From contig JAHLKC010000049.1 in assembly GCA_025449115.1 (NCBI GenBank), forward strand, positions 62,001 through 126,000: a stretch of DNA of 64,000 bases, read 5' to 3'. Within the stretch, counting starts at the first letter, position 1, and each line of letters begins with the position of its first letter. The notes beneath the pieces were generated by a model. The model made no database searches. It worked only from the letters and a program-made list of their open reading frames with translations, and was not told the DNA's origin. This document shows, one piece after another, positions 22,896 through 36,925 of the stretch. A program made the translations under genes and the position numbers. The stretch is from Chytridium lagenaria. Taxonomy: Eukaryota; Chytridiomycota; Chytridiomycetes; Chytridiales; Chytridiaceae.

Positions 22896-23473
22896 CGTTT
22901 TTCGGTTAGGTGAAGAAGTGGATGGAAAGATTTCAAGCAGAAATTTTTGACGGGGTTTCATACTCAGTGTACCTATTTTGCTGTGGATATCCAGTTCCCA
23001 CTCATACACAGGATGGTAAGGTGGGTGTTGAGGTGTTTTGATGAGTAGGTTATTGTATACTTGGTAGTTGGTGTGGTGTCTCAATTACGCATGCGTAAAA
23101 AGTTTATGAAGTTGTTGCTCTTGCGGTTATAATGGATGAGAACAAGTTTATAACACATTTCACAGACAAACAAACTGCACGTAAAGCTTATAGTTGTTGA
23201 TGAAGGAGAATAATATTGAATTCTGTTTTCTTAAGTGAGGATAACCCGAAAAAAATATGTTTGAGCTATGTCCTTTGTATTGTTGCCTGCTATCTTCTGC
23301 GCATGTTAGTGAACATTCCATCAAAGAATAAAAATAAAAAGAATGAGGGACAGTTTGAGATGCGCTTTGTGAATGCCATTGCATAAAACCTAGATATGGT
23401 TGAAAAAGATAGCATGGCGACGTGCATTTGATAGATCACTTTGGACAAATTTACTAGTAAAAGTCAAGTCATC
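22896..23473. promoter_or_regulatory. Divergent promoter region between CDC37 and the RINT1-like gene
   Basis: 578 bp with no supported coding sequence, between start codons of divergent genes. No specific site is identified. Confidence 0.4.
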
Positions 23474-25722
23474 ATGCATCAAATACCAGAACTCCCAACA
23501 TCCCTTTCTCTCGCAACCCTCCTCGACACCCCACCACCCGCCTCTTATACCCTTCTCCAGGAAAAGTTCAAAGCCCTCTCCACTCTAGCTCTTTCAAAGC
23601 AATATCTCACCCTCCTCATCTCTCTCCACGACCTCATTGACCTCCTCGACTCCGACTCTGATCTCCCAAAACTCCTCCAAGAATACGAAGCATGCGTCCA
23701 GACCTTGAATGATATTGACGGAGGCAAATTGGATGGTGTCAAGGAGGCCATGAAAGCTTTGAGACTCAAGATTGCAACAAAACTGGAAAAGTATGTTTAG
23801 TTTGACGACAACGATACTTATTCATGATTAGACGTTTACACGCTTCGTTGTTTACCCTTGGATGGCCTAAACCCCTAACGCCATCCACTCTCGATCCCAC
23901 AAACCTATCTCACTTTCACAAATGTCTTTCAGATAACCTTTCTCTCCCCAACCCTTTCAGGTAACTTACATATTTATTCGCCGCGTTAACATATGACCAG
24001 CACCGACGCCTCCGACACCTCCTCTCCACTCCACAGTATCCTCAATCTCCTCATCATGTCCATTCGCTACCACTTCCGCGATCCAGCCCTTCTCCGTGCA
24101 GATAAGGTAATCGCCTAAAAATCTTAACCTCTAACCCTTTGTAGCCAGAATGGTTACTAAGCCACACGCTAAAAGTCTACCACTCTCATGTCCCCTTCCT
24201 AACCTTTATCCAAAAAGTTCATCACGTCGATTTGATGGTAAGTGCAGCCCCCAGAAGGCTTTTCTCACTTTATAGAATATGGCTGTAAAGGTGTTCAGCG
24301 AGTATGTCTCAAGCGTCATATTGAAAGCCCTCCGCGCCACCAATTTCGAATTACTCGCGCATGTCTTGGAGGAGTGTAGGCAATTTGATGAGAAGATTGG
24401 CGGAGGTGTGGTAGTCAAGACATTAGCGGGACATTGGGAGGTGTTGGGAGCATGGGTTGAGTTGGAACGGAATGGTGAATTTCTACGAAGCGTCGAAACT
24501 AACGCTTTACTAGCTGCTGTTTTGAAATTAAATAACGTTTTAGATGATGAATTTGCAGGAACCGGACGCGCTGCATCCGCGGATCTACTTATAGATTTAT
24601 GCGAAACTATTACAGGTGCACTATCTCATTTTATTTTTGGTGTTTACGTGAATGTAGCGCGTTACGAATCTCTCCCACCTCGTCTTCAACTTGAATTCTT
24701 TACGCACGTTCAGCACTATCTTTTTGATCTATACACCAATTACGTCCTGAAAACGCTTACACGTCTCGACAACCTCTTTATCCCTATAACGCGTGACGGG
24801 AGTCACGTCCAAACCTCACTTACCCGAATTTCGACTTTATGTCGTATCGGTTCATCGCTAGCCTTTTTGGTGAGGGTGGTGGAGTCGTGGGATCAGGAAT
24901 TTGTATGTGTTTCTTTTTTGGGGCCTTAATATTAATGTTTTTGATAGTTGTTTTTGGATATGTGGGAGGAGAAACGGAGGATTGAAGAGTGCAATTCGGT
25001 TTGGGGGGGAGTGGTGGAGGCGTTGAATGGGGGACGGACGAGGTGGATAAGAGTATTGGAGGAAGTCTTAAGTTCATTTATGGGGGATGCTATTGAGGAG
25101 TTTAAGAGGAAGTGAGAAATTATTTTTGTTTGTCATCATTTCTTTCTTTGTCTTAAGATCCCCTCCATATCCTGAAGTATAGCATACATATAAGCTTTCC
25201 ATGCCGATATAGATTACTCACCGGTAATTCTTGACTTAAATTTACAGACGCGATTGGGACGCTTTGCCTGATAACCCTGACCTCGCCCTCTCCCCTGAGC
25301 TCGTTGCTATCCTCACAAATCTCACCACCCTCCTTCCTCTTCTTAAATCCAACCTCGATACTTCCTCCCACCGCACCATCCTAAAATCCCTCGGTGCGCG
25401 CCTTGAAACCGAGATCAAAGAGTCTGTTTTAACACATGAGTTCAGTCGGGCCGGTGGGGTTCAGTTAGCGTATGACGTTAAAGTATTGGGAAAAGTGTTT
25501 AACGTTTATATGTTTCCTGTGTAAGTACCTCTTTGCATTATATATCACCCTTGACTAGTATTCATTACGCTAATGGCCTTCTTGTATAGGATTGGAGAGA
25601 TTGCTACAATTCTTGGAGGAAGTATGAAGGAGGTGCAGGAGGTTGTTGCTGGTGAAAGGGAGTTGAGGTATTTGGGGAAAGAGGAAGCGAAGGATGTAGC
25701 GCTGCTTAGACTTGCACTGTAA
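23474..25722 (+). CDS. RINT1/Tip20-family vesicle tethering protein
   Basis: Nine exons with consistent phases: 23474-23790, 23832-23960, 24001-24106, 24145-24237, 24276-24902, 24948-25111, 25248-25520, 25590-25722, plus possibly a small exon not resolved. The start is MHQIPELPTSLSL. The RINT1/TIP20 domain shows MSIRYHFRDPALLRADKPEWL, then FLTFIQKVHHVDL and FELLAHVLEECRQFDEKIGG, the typical core. The C-terminal helices include MKEVQEVVAGERELRYLG. Members act in the Dsl1/NRZ complex, tethering Golgi-derived COPI vesicles at the ER. The protein is about 620 residues, near the fungal Tip20/RINT1 size. No frame breaks were found, so it is one of the clean genes here. Confidence 0.8.
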
Positions 25723-25966
25723 GCAGAATCAGTCTAGATGTGGACATGTATTTCTTGGAATTTACGTTATTGGGGATTACTATTTCTTTGTGTGTGGGGA
25801 TATGATAGGACTGGATTGCAAACCGTAACGATAGAAAATATAATTTTTTTAATGATACTTTCGCAAACTTGAAGTACATTTAACTCCATAACGATGGGCT
25901 TGGAAATTGAAAGACAAACTTTATCATCCCATCTTCCCGTCCGACCTTTCTGACAAACCCAACTGA

Positions 25967-27811
25967 ATGATCGGACTCATCACTGACGATTCTATCCCCG
26001 GAACCCCTGACACCTTCTACAACTCTACCGAAGAAGAGGAAAAGTGGGATCCCATCTTCACCCGCTATCCGCTCCGTCACCCACAAATCTCCTTCCTAAA
26101 AAACCTCATCGCATGGGTAACTTGCTATCCCCCAACGTCCACTAACAACATTTAGGACCTTCGCTACACTCAAACCACACTCCCATGCATATTCGTCCAC
26201 GGACCCCCTGCAACGGGTAAATCTTCCATTATCAAGGCATCTTTTGCAGGGACGCATCATGCGTTTGTGAATTGCCTTGAGCATAAGAGTTTAGTGGGGT
26301 TGCTAGGTGCTGTGATGGCGGGGTTTGCGGGGGATGTCAAGAAGCGGGTGAATATGGGAGAGTTCTTGTGGAATATGCGGAAGATTTGCGGAGGAGAGGA
26401 GAGGAGGATTGGGGAGGAGGTTGGGAATGAGACGAGATATGTGGTGAGTTTTTCATGGGTTCTTTTTTGGTTTGGATAGGGGGAGGTCAATGTCTGCATC
26501 AACTTGGTTGATGTTTCTTGTTTTGTATATCTGTTGATGAAGCAAATAATTGAATCGCTGTTTGGATGACTTCCGCTTAGTAACTAAACGACTGCTTAAC
26601 ATTTTATATAGATCTTGGACAACGCCGAACATCTCCGTGATGTATCGCCCCCGACCACCCTCGCCGCCTTAATGAAACTAAAAGAAGCCGTACGTACTCT
26701 CATCCCAACCTCGCTTACTCCTCCAGACATGGTGCAACATAACCGTCATCCTCATCTCCCATCTCCACTGGAACCGTTTTGAACAAACCGCCATCGGCAT
26801 CATCCCTTACTTCCTGACCTTTCCCCAACAATCCTATAAGGACCTCCGCGATATCCTCATCCACTCCCGTCCCTCCGAGGACGAAAAATCATACTCTGAG
26901 TTTGTAGACAGGGTTCTCCCGATTTTTCATCCCATCACATGTGATTTGAATGAGTTGAGGAGAATCCATGAAGTGCTTTTTGTAAAATACTTGGAATTAA
27001 TGCAACAGAGAGGAGGTACGTTTGTTTTATTGTTTTTGGGTGGTTAACGCAACGGTCCGCGTAGTCACGGGACAGAATACGACTATATTGTATCAGCCGC
27101 TGCAGTTTTTTATTAAGGAAGCGATAGATCGGCTTTTTACGCCATCGTTTTCGCAGATTCTTGATATGACTATTGAAAATAATCATGTCTTCTTAAAGAG
27201 TAGCGGAGAAGGTGCCATCATCAGCGAAGGTATGTATATATATTAGCATATTAAATTCTTACACCTTTGCTATTGAAGGACAAACATTAGAATTCCCAAC
27301 ACTTCCGTCATACCTTCTTATTGCAGCCTTCCTCGCATCCTTCAATCCGCAAAGACTCGATTTAACGCTATTCACAAAAGAGAATGGACGGAAGAAGAGG
27401 AGTAAAGTGGAATCGCGTACTAATAAGGTAAAGTCTATAATATATTTTAGATATTGACACTTTTGATATAGATTCGACAACAGCTTCTTGGGCCAAAGCC
27501 ATTTCCACTAGAAAGGCTACTAGCTATTTTCCGTAGCATTATTACGGAAGAAGGTATGGACCCAGATAGACTCAGTCAGGTTGAGATTCAAGCACAGGTA
27601 AGGGGACTAGTATAAGACATCATACCCATAAACCATATTGACATCACGATAGATTGGGACGCTGGAATCTAGCCAACTCCTCCGAAGAATGACAGCGCCT
27701 GATCGCCTGGAAGGTGTCAAGTACAAATGTCTCGTCAGTTTTGAACGTATCCTCCAAATCTCCAAACGACGGCAATTCGACATCTCCAAATATCTATTCG
27801 ACTTTGCTTGA
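25967..27811 (+). CDS. ORC5: Origin recognition complex subunit 5
   Basis: Eight exons: 25967-26116, 26156-26443, 26612-26689, 26727-27015, 27065-27229, 27279-27427, 27472-27597, 27653-27811. The AAA+ part has RYPLRHPQISFL, Walker A GPPATGKSS, FVNCLEHKSL and Walker B YVILDNAEHLRD. The C-terminal part has SYLLIAAFLASFNPQRLD, LLGPKPFPLERLLAI and YKCLVSFERILQISKRRQFD, matching the ORC5 winged-helix end. ORC5 is part of the six-subunit complex that marks replication origins in the nucleus. Frames are intact and the length (about 460 residues) is normal. Confidence 0.93.
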
Positions 27812-27943
27812 TCCCCTTCCCATCCTCTACGTCCTCCATCACATAGACTAATACTAATAAAAAGAAAACCCGTTTATTTTCTCTTTGGTATGTGGTTAGG
27901 CAAAAGAAAACTTTTCGCGGAACAAGGTTGTTTTTTCCTCCGT

Positions 27944-28519
27944 TTAGTGCTTGCCGGCATCCTTGCCCTCCTTCTTCGCAAGCTTTTTGGGATTAGATTG
28001 TAATTAAATCAGTAATGGGGTTACCTCAGCCTCGTACCAAGCGGAAGCGAGGTTCTTTTCAACCTGAACCTTGGAACCTTCCCTCACGTTGTTACTAAAA
28101 AAAAACCACGTCAGTATCGATAACAGCCATTCGTGTGAACTTCGGGCTTACACAATGTTGATCCATTTGTCGTGGGACTCTGTTCAAACAATTATCAGTA
28201 TATGACTTTAAGGCAAGCCTGTCCTTACCGTTCCTCATGGCGGTGTGGGCTCCGCTGAAAAGGAAGTAGATAGTGCTCCCAGAGATAATGAAGGGAAGTA
28301 GAGCTTGAGGAAAGTGGCGGGCCACACCCTAAATCGATAAGGATCAACGGGATTAGAGTCAGTTCAACGATCCTTCCGAAGTAACAAGATCCTCTTCTTG
28401 ATAACGGTCTCCAAGCTTCAGTTCCTTCGTGGATCCTATCCTCCTCGTATGCGTATATCCTCGTATTGTTCCTCGCTACACTGATATGCTTTCCAGTCAT
28501 GTTCTCACCTGAATCCCAT
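27944..28519 (-). CDS. Small single-pass membrane protein, possibly an ATP synthase accessory subunit
   Basis: Exons read VARHFPQALLPFIISG, a hydrophobic span to YFLFSG, AHTAMRN, then ESHDKWINIVNNVREGSKVQ, then ASAWYEAENPKKLAKK and a Lys-rich end, with good splice sites. The total is about 85 residues. The R-x-FP...PF...G...Y pattern recalls subunit i/j (Atp18) of mitochondrial F-type ATP synthase, but the C-terminal half does not fit well. The start is unresolved: ATG 28519 (MGF) has a good donor but joins out of phase. Call with caution. Confidence 0.45.
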
Positions 28520-30444
<1,925 letters not shown>

Positions 30445-30594
30445 GCCAACCCCCAACACATCCCTCTACAAATAAACGTAGATCCACTCTAAATACCCAT
30501 TCGCTTTGGAGATACTGCTCTCCACAATTACTATATTTCTTTGGTATCGAATGCGCTTTTGCAATAAAAAGACCGATATTTGGGCACTCGTTTT

Positions 30595-31345
30595 TTAAAT
30601 CTTGCTTGTCCCGTAATATGTCGTTGCGATATCGAGAACCTTGCGTCCTCGTGCCCGTGCAAGGTCTTGCGGTGTCTTTTGAAGTCGGAGTGCCTCAAAG
30701 GTGGCCTTGATGACGTTCATGGGGTTGTTGGAGCCTTGAATTTTTGCAGACATGTCTCTGATGCCGAGACACCGGCAGATTTCGTGAATGTTGCGATTGG
30801 CAACGATACCGTAGCCTAACATATTAAATGTATCAGTGATGATGTGCGAGTGAAAACTTCAGTACCTGGGGGCGCTGCACGGAGGTTGACCTTAACGCAA
30901 TGGAACTTGTGCGCAACGTCGCTGAAAATAGTGCGATGTTGGAAGAGGTCAACGGCAACCATATTTTTCACAGCTGACCGAGTCGCTTTCATAACAGCGC
31001 TGGCTTGATCCATTGCTCTTCCCTCCCCGTATCCTCCCACCCCGTTTCCATTCCCAACAACAACGATTGCGGAAATTGATCGAATCTTTCCACCACTAGT
31101 TGTTCTTGCTACACGACGAATATGAAGGACACGTTTGTTCAAGCTAGATTCATCTAATCCTTCAGCGTTGCGAGGTTGGTTGGATCTTTCGGGTCTGTTG
31201 GGAGTAGCAGGCTTATCTGACTTCTCGTACGGAGCACGCTTGTCTTTCGGCTTTAGGGCCTGCTCAGGAGCAGTGGAGAAACTTCGCAGATTCTTGCATG
31301 CAACTTCCTTATGGCTTCGCTGGGCAAATACCCCAAATCCGTCTC
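30595..31345 (-). CDS. Mitochondrial small-subunit ribosomal protein uS5m
   Basis: Exons join at GCGCCCCCAG/GTACTG to TTAG/GCTACGG. The S5 signature is clear: LHIRRVARTTSGGKIRS, then VVVGNGNGVGGYGEG, then AMDQASAVMKATRSAVKNM. The C-terminal half has LGIRDMSAKIQGSNNPMNV and LARARGRKVLDIATTYYG. Upstream residues NLRSFSTAPEQ look like the end of a mitochondrial targeting sequence, which supports the mitochondrial form. The start ATG is not settled, because poly-A tracts near 31360-31400 make the 5' end unclear. Confidence 0.85.
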
Positions 31346-31588
31346 CATTCGAACGCTTTTTTTTTGTTTTTTTTTTTGTCCAAGATTTGCCTTTTTTTTT
31401 TCTTAAATTTATTTAACGACATTCCTGTCCACATCAATAACGAAGCAACCTTCAAACTTCTTAAAACGTCAATACTTTACAGATTAGCTGAATTTTATTC
31501 ATGTGAAATACAAAAGCCAGTGGTAGATATCGCGTAGGAAAAGTCGCGATCGCTGACGAGACACGCCATTCTCGAATGCAAAATGAGA

Positions 31589-32516
31589 TTACAAGGACTT
31601 CCAGTGAGTGTCTATCAAAAAAGTGAGACGGTCGAGCTATACGGTAATGGCACTTACATCCACCAATGATGGAAGTGATGGCTCCAGCCAAGCCAACAAG
31701 ACCAGTCTCAACCTTGACGTACTCCAAACCGGATGCTGGGATTAGGATGTCAATACCATCCTGGATAGTAGCGAGAAGAATCTTGGTGCGCTCACTAAAA
31801 AAACGACTAAATTAAAAACAAGCAGGACACATGTGTAAAAAACGATTAAAAAATGCTTACGCCTTGAGGATCTTGATGGTTTTCTCGGCACTCTCGTCCT
31901 TCTCCCTCTTAGTAGCCGCAAACTTAATAGCCTTCCTCTCAATACCAAGACGCATCGAGTTCACTCTCAACTTGTGCAAGTCGCCAACAAACGACACCAC
32001 CAACGCCGCAAGCCAGAACTTGAATGCACGTCTTCCAATGTCCTTGATAGAATCCAACTTATTGATTCCGGTATTGTGAAGCTATATCATCCATCAGTAC
32101 TTCTCTTCTACCAAACCCTACCCATTGCAATGTGTCCAGCGCCAACCACAGCGACAAGAAAATGTTCTTGGAGACGGTAGTGTATCTCACAATCTTATCC
32201 TTCACACCCGTGCTCTTCACAATCGTCCTATAAAATTCAACCTGCCTTCCCGTACGCATGACCTTGCGGGTGAGTCCAATGGCGCCTTGGAGCTTGACAA
32301 GCTTTTCAATGAGATCCTTGTTTGTACCATTCTGGAGCTGCCAGGCGAGGTAACGGGAAAAATATTGGACAAAACGGTTGATCCTGTCACGGCCGACAGT
32401 GGTTGAGAGAAACTTGACGAGGTGATCGGACTGACGGATGTGGATGGCCGGTGGAGGTTGTTTTTGCAGTTAGTAAGCTAATTCAATGTGGTAGTAATGG
32501 TCCAGTGACCTACCAT
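31589..32516 (-). CDS. PEX11: Peroxin Pex11
   Basis: Five exons: 32516-32514, 32430-32122, 32081-31861, 31794-31658, 31611-31589. The first coding exon appears to be the ATG alone, followed by a GTAGGT donor and a CTTACTAAC branch site. Exon 2 then begins SDHLVKFLSTTVGRDRINRF. Family motifs follow: VQYFSRYLAWQLQ, GLTRKVMRTGRQVEF, and the C-terminal ETGLVGLAGAITSIIGG membrane segment. Pex11 remodels the peroxisome membrane during proliferation and division. Length about 230 residues, normal for fungi. Frames are intact. Confidence 0.88.
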
Positions 32517-32579
32517 CACAGCTGAATGAACTAGGTAGGGTAACACAAGATATATTTGGGACTTTTGAAAACTATGAAA

Positions 32580-32860
32580 AGAGATGGATGAGTGTAGACA
32601 CATACACCATCAATATACATAGGGCACCTGCAAAGTGGAATTTGAGTAAGATTTTACTGCATCCGTATATCTAAAATCACAGATACCTGGAATGAACTTG
32701 TTATTTGATTCCAAAATCTCCAACGCGTCGCAGTAAATCCTTGCACCTACGTCATCGGTGTCCACGATTACGTCAATCATCAACTTGCATACTCCCTCCA
32801 AGTCACACAGTCGCGCTACAATTGATCCTCGACGATACCGAAAAGCATTAGCGGGCTTGG
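32580..32860 (-). CDS. Unrecognised short exon-like region upstream of PEX11
   Basis: An open stretch reads ARLCDLEGVCKLMIDVIVDT, then GARIYCDALEILESNNKFIP. It has a GTATCT donor near 32690 and a possible acceptor near 32634 (CTTTGCAG). No start or stop could be placed and the family is not recognised. It may be a separate small gene or a decayed fragment. Confidence 0.3.
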
Positions 32861-33126
32861 TTTAGGAGCTCCAGGACGAAAAGCTCGTGAGATAATGACT
32901 ATCATAGATATGTATCTAACACTCAAAAAGGTCTTAATGGAATGTAAAAATCAGTAAAATCGGGGGAAGGTATTAAGAAATAAGTATGCGTGCACTTGAG
33001 TCATTATTAATAAAAACACATGTGTCATTTACGACGATTCAAAACTCTAACCTCTAACATAAGGAGAGAGAACAAAACAAAAACAAAACAGAACGATGGC
33101 AGGAAGGGGAGAACGGCAGATGAGGT

Positions 33127-34149
33127 CTATTGAGTCTTGGGCTTAGGCTTGGGCTTAAATCTCTTCATGACGGACAAGATCATCTTATAAAACCAGAGAA
33201 CATTGAGCGAGTTAAGGACCACATTTGCCGTGCAGTAGATAGCGGTGAGATATAAAGGAATCCTGTCGAAATTCTCCGCGATGGATACTATTACAAAATT
33301 GAGAGAAGCGATCCCCAGATGCCCGGATAACGTTAGTGAGCGCGATAACAAGAATATAATCTTACAGAAGAAATTGAAGGAGGAGTAGAATCCAAAGCAG
33401 AGGCGCACGACGAAGAACATGGCAAGGAGGATAAGGCCGTTTATAAGCTGGAGACGCGAGCCAGAGTATCCAAATTTATCGCAGAGTAGTGAACGTTGAG
33501 GAAAGGGGTGCTACGGTGAAATTTGTAAGCGGTTTAATAACGTGACAAAATATGAATATACCTGAGTTCAAACATGAGGAAAACGGCTCCGTAGTATTGC
33601 AAGAAAGGTCTCTGCAGCAATCAAGGTCAATTCTAATACCGAAAAGAATCAACGTACAAATGAGAAAGTGTACACAATGAGACACGCTATGCCGTGGGTG
33701 ATAAAGCCAGCATTGCCCTCATAAATTGAGTAGCAAGTGTCCCAAATAAAGTATCTACAACGGGCATCATTAATTTTATGACATTGTTCTCATGTGCCAG
33801 AATGTAGAGGCGCAAGCCTCATAACCCAATCTACATACCCACAAGTAACGGCATAAACGTTTCCAGCGAAAGGTTTATATCCAAAAACTCTGTCCTTCTG
33901 AAGATCTTCATCGAGGAGGATGGGAAGCGCCATGGCTGCAATCAACGTCGAATGGCTGAACGACACTGCCCTCATCGCCCAATCGCTTTTCCCCTTATGC
34001 TTGAAGGTCTTAAACGTGGGCAGATACGCATCTGACAAGCGCCATCCAGCAATCCACACGCAGTGCCATACGATAGCAGAGGCAATCACAGTTGGCCAGT
34101 GATTCGCCAGCATCGGAAGCCCCAAGGCCTCGAAAGTGAGGAACGACAT
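33127..34149 (-). CDS. TLC-domain multi-pass membrane protein (TLCD4/TMEM56-like)
   Basis: The start MSFLTFEALGLPM gives about 290 residues in five or six exons, including 34149-33839, 33754-33658, 33611-33562, 33530-33366 and 33287-33127. Hydrophobic helices, WAMRAVSFSHSTLIAAMALP, then GYFIWDTCYSIYEG, ITHGIACLIVYTF, and PFLQYYGAVFLMFELSTPFL are the TRAM-LAG-CLN8 pattern. The end has LNVLWFYKMI and a Lys/Pro tail (KPKPKPKTQ). Family members handle lipids in the ER or other membranes; the substrate here is unknown. A one-base loss near 33485 (HY-CDKFGYSGS) breaks the frame. It starts 91 bp from the divergent gene at 34240. Confidence 0.8.
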
Positions 34150-34239
34150 TTTTCAAAGGTGTTGGTGCTGCGAGTTTTTGCAAGTTTCACAAATCCTTTT
34201 TTTGCCGTCTTCACAACCTTGAAAGAAAGGTCGTCTCGG

Positions 34240-34735
34240 ATGATGCTGGCAAACCGCTTGATAAAGGCGTCTAGGCCTGCGAGCCTCGTTATGAGGGGAT
34301 GGCAACAACCCCTTCAAGCAAGACTTGGATCTTCTGGTTCGCACGATCACCATGACGAGCACCATCACCATGAGGCTGGAAGTGAGCCTGGAGGTTACTT
34401 CCTTGGACAGCCTGCTGTAAATATCATGCTGGATTATAGGACATGCCGACGGACTGCATTTAATTTCTCTTTGTTTCGGGACGTTTTAGGTGAAGAGAAA
34501 CTGGTACTGGTGGGAAGCCGCTTTGGTACTTTGGATACTACGGATCCCTGTCCACCTTCTTCGTGTTCTGGTATTATTCTCCGCAGAAGAGGTTAGGACA
34601 TCATTTGGAGTGGAGAACATGGGGCTGATAAATCGTTTTTGTTATTAGTTCGCATCTGCTCGCCAAGGAGGAGGCCCCAGCGTCGTCTCTTAGCCAGGGG
34701 GGAGGATCTCAGCTGGCCTTTGCCCGCCAACTGTA
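34240..34735 (+). CDS. Probable complex I subunit NDUFB11/ESSS-like
   Basis: The start MMLANRLIKASRPASLVMRG looks like a mitochondrial presequence. Then His-rich HDHHDEHHHHE, SEPGGYFLGQPA, a GTAAAT donor, and an exon with VKRNWYWWEAA, a one-base break near 34525, then a membrane span GSLSTFFVFWYYSPQK. A last exon has LLAKEEAPASS. The order G-[YF]-LF..., KR..W..., membrane span, P...A.EEA recalls the ESSS subunit of NADH dehydrogenase. The C-terminus is not settled. The presence of complex I subunits would exclude Saccharomyces-type yeasts. Confidence 0.5.
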
Positions 34736-34739
34736 TGTC

Positions 34740-35179
34740 TACTTTATGTTATTTATTCTACCTTGCTGCATATACCTTTTTATCTAGATAGAGTATCTAA
34801 TATCTTTTTCATTTTTTTCCTGTTTTAGATGTAATTGTTCCAAAGTCGGCCTGAAATACATTTTAATATAACCCAGAGATCAAATTCTTTAAGTTTTCGT
34901 TGTCCTCTTCACAAAACATATAAAGTCTGCATCTGATCCTAATTATTCATACGTTGCTGGACGTCTTATTTCAAGGAACATTTGGCAAATTTTGATTAAC
35001 ATTCGACTGCTAGCCATTGAAATTCAGAACGAAAACCACGGTCTCAAAAGATTCGTGTCTTAAATAGCAGTACAGGATATTTGAGTACGTTTTTAAATCA
35101 CTGAGGTTTAACATAAAATAAGAGGGGAAGCGGAGTTGGGTTGAAATAATTCTTTCGACGATCATCGAGTGGTTTAGTA
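34740..35179. other. Intergenic, nothing recognised
   Basis: AT-rich DNA with T-rich runs between convergent genes. No coding motif or repeat is seen. Confidence 0.4.
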
Positions 35180-36542
35180 TCAGCCCTTGATATCTCTCAA
35201 TTTCTTTCGGATACGTTCCTCAGCCTTCTTTCTTGGATCTTCGAAGAACTCGCTAGGGTTTGCGGTAGCTGCTGCTGTGCCGTGCTGGTATTGGTTTGCC
35301 GGTACGGCTGTCATCTGGCTACCGACTTTTGCGACAATAACCATTTCCTGAATGTTTCCTTGATGGTCCTTAACTCGGTATCTGAAGAACGCATTGAATA
35401 CAAAAGCAAAGGATATGTAAATAGCACGTCAACAGAAATTCTTGAAGACTGCTTACCTTCCATTCACGGGTACTGTGCGTGGATCAGTCCATGTTGTTGT
35501 TCTGGTAATGTGGTCGATGTAATACACTCTTCCGTCCTTTGTGCTCGATTCTGCCCATCCCTCTGGCAGCGCCAATCCTTCCGTTTGCTTCATTATACCT
35601 CCCTTATTCGTGCGATCCATTTTTCCATCGTTGCTTTCTATACCCATTTAGCCAACCTCTCTTGTATGGGCAAAAGAGATATCAAAGTAATTCCAATGAC
35701 TACCTTCTCTCATCTTCCCTAGCTTGTGACGCGGCTCGGAATCAATTGCCATTGAGCCATGAACATTATTGCCATGGTGCGGAACAGCATCGACGTGCTG
35801 TGATCCCATCTTTTTCTGAACCGCCGCGGCAATCGCGTTTTTAAGCTGTGTCTCCTGAATTACAGGATTAATAATAGTCTTTTGGGTCGCGTTTGATTGC
35901 AAGGGGCTAAACGACGTGGGACCGGTGTACAAATGATGGGATGAGAAACTTGTAGGTCCAGCTTTGCCTGAAGAGAAAAGAGTTGACGGTAGGGTTCGCG
36001 AGACTAGCTGTGGACGTTCCTCCAGCCGGGTGACCATGGGTGTGGCGCATAGTAAATCGTTGCATGAAGCTGGCTACAGGGAGCTTCCATTATTGTCAGA
36101 GTCATGACTGTGACTATGATTATTCACATGATGCTCTGTGGTAGCTCTCACAGGACCGGCGTGGTTGGACTCGGAGATGATGTGAGGCTCAGGAGATCCA
36201 GTGTGTTTGATAGGGGGTAGAGTTGGCCGGCAACGTTCCAAATTGTTGACTTTCTCCAGAAAACTCAACTCATGCTTGACTGACTCAGAGAAGTCTAAAT
36301 CACGTAGAAAGTGTATAAGCCATTGATCGATTGAATAATATCAACGAAGGACAGAGGAAAAGAAAGTTACCTGGAGGCGGGACGTAGCTAGCCCTTCCAA
36401 CCATGGGCGAATAAGGCTCGTACTTTCCGCTGGCGTCCTGTCCTTGAAACTCGTCTGCAAAGGTTGGGAATGAGGATTCCGAGGTCGGTGTTGATGAAGA
36501 GGTTCGTGGGGTTTTTTCGAGCTGCGTAAGGATCCCAGGCAT
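35180..36542 (-). CDS. WW-domain protein of unknown role
   Basis: The likely start is [21 protein letters not shown] disordered Ser/Pro/His-rich N-terminal two thirds follows ([16 protein letters not shown]). A WW domain near the C-terminus reads [20 protein letters not shown] and [10 protein letters not shown]. The tail is Lys/Arg-rich ([17 protein letters not shown]). WW domains bind proline motifs; no partner can be named. The gene has about five exons, and the 5' end could lie further upstream because open sequence continues to 36770. Confidence 0.65.
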
Positions 36543-36925
36543 AGTAAAATATCCACGTTATAATATGCAGGATATTTTCTCTCCACCAAAGGTACTGTCT
36601 TCGTTCGCACCGTTTGATATCTGATGTTTGAAGCAATTCAGCCTTCTTTTTCCTGCAGCGCTCTCCAGCTGTGGGCAAGCTAGATAAGATCGTAAGGTTT
36701 ACAAAGACGTAGGCTCCGCACACGGATGAAGAGAAAGCTCCAGCGGAGCGGAACGAGACCAAAGGACAACCCAAGACGGAGATCTGGTGATATTAATGCA
36801 AGTGCTGACAAGCAAGGAATGGAGTCGAAATGTCAATCCATTGCTTCTGTCGCACCATGAAACCTTGATATTTTTGCTGCACCACCACATTCACCTAATA
36901 GTTGTCCAGAAACCTAATACGTTCA
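36543..36925. other. Divergent intergenic region
   Basis: Between the WW gene and the REC8-like gene. Some open frames continue from the WW gene but lack motifs. Probably promoters. Confidence 0.3.
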
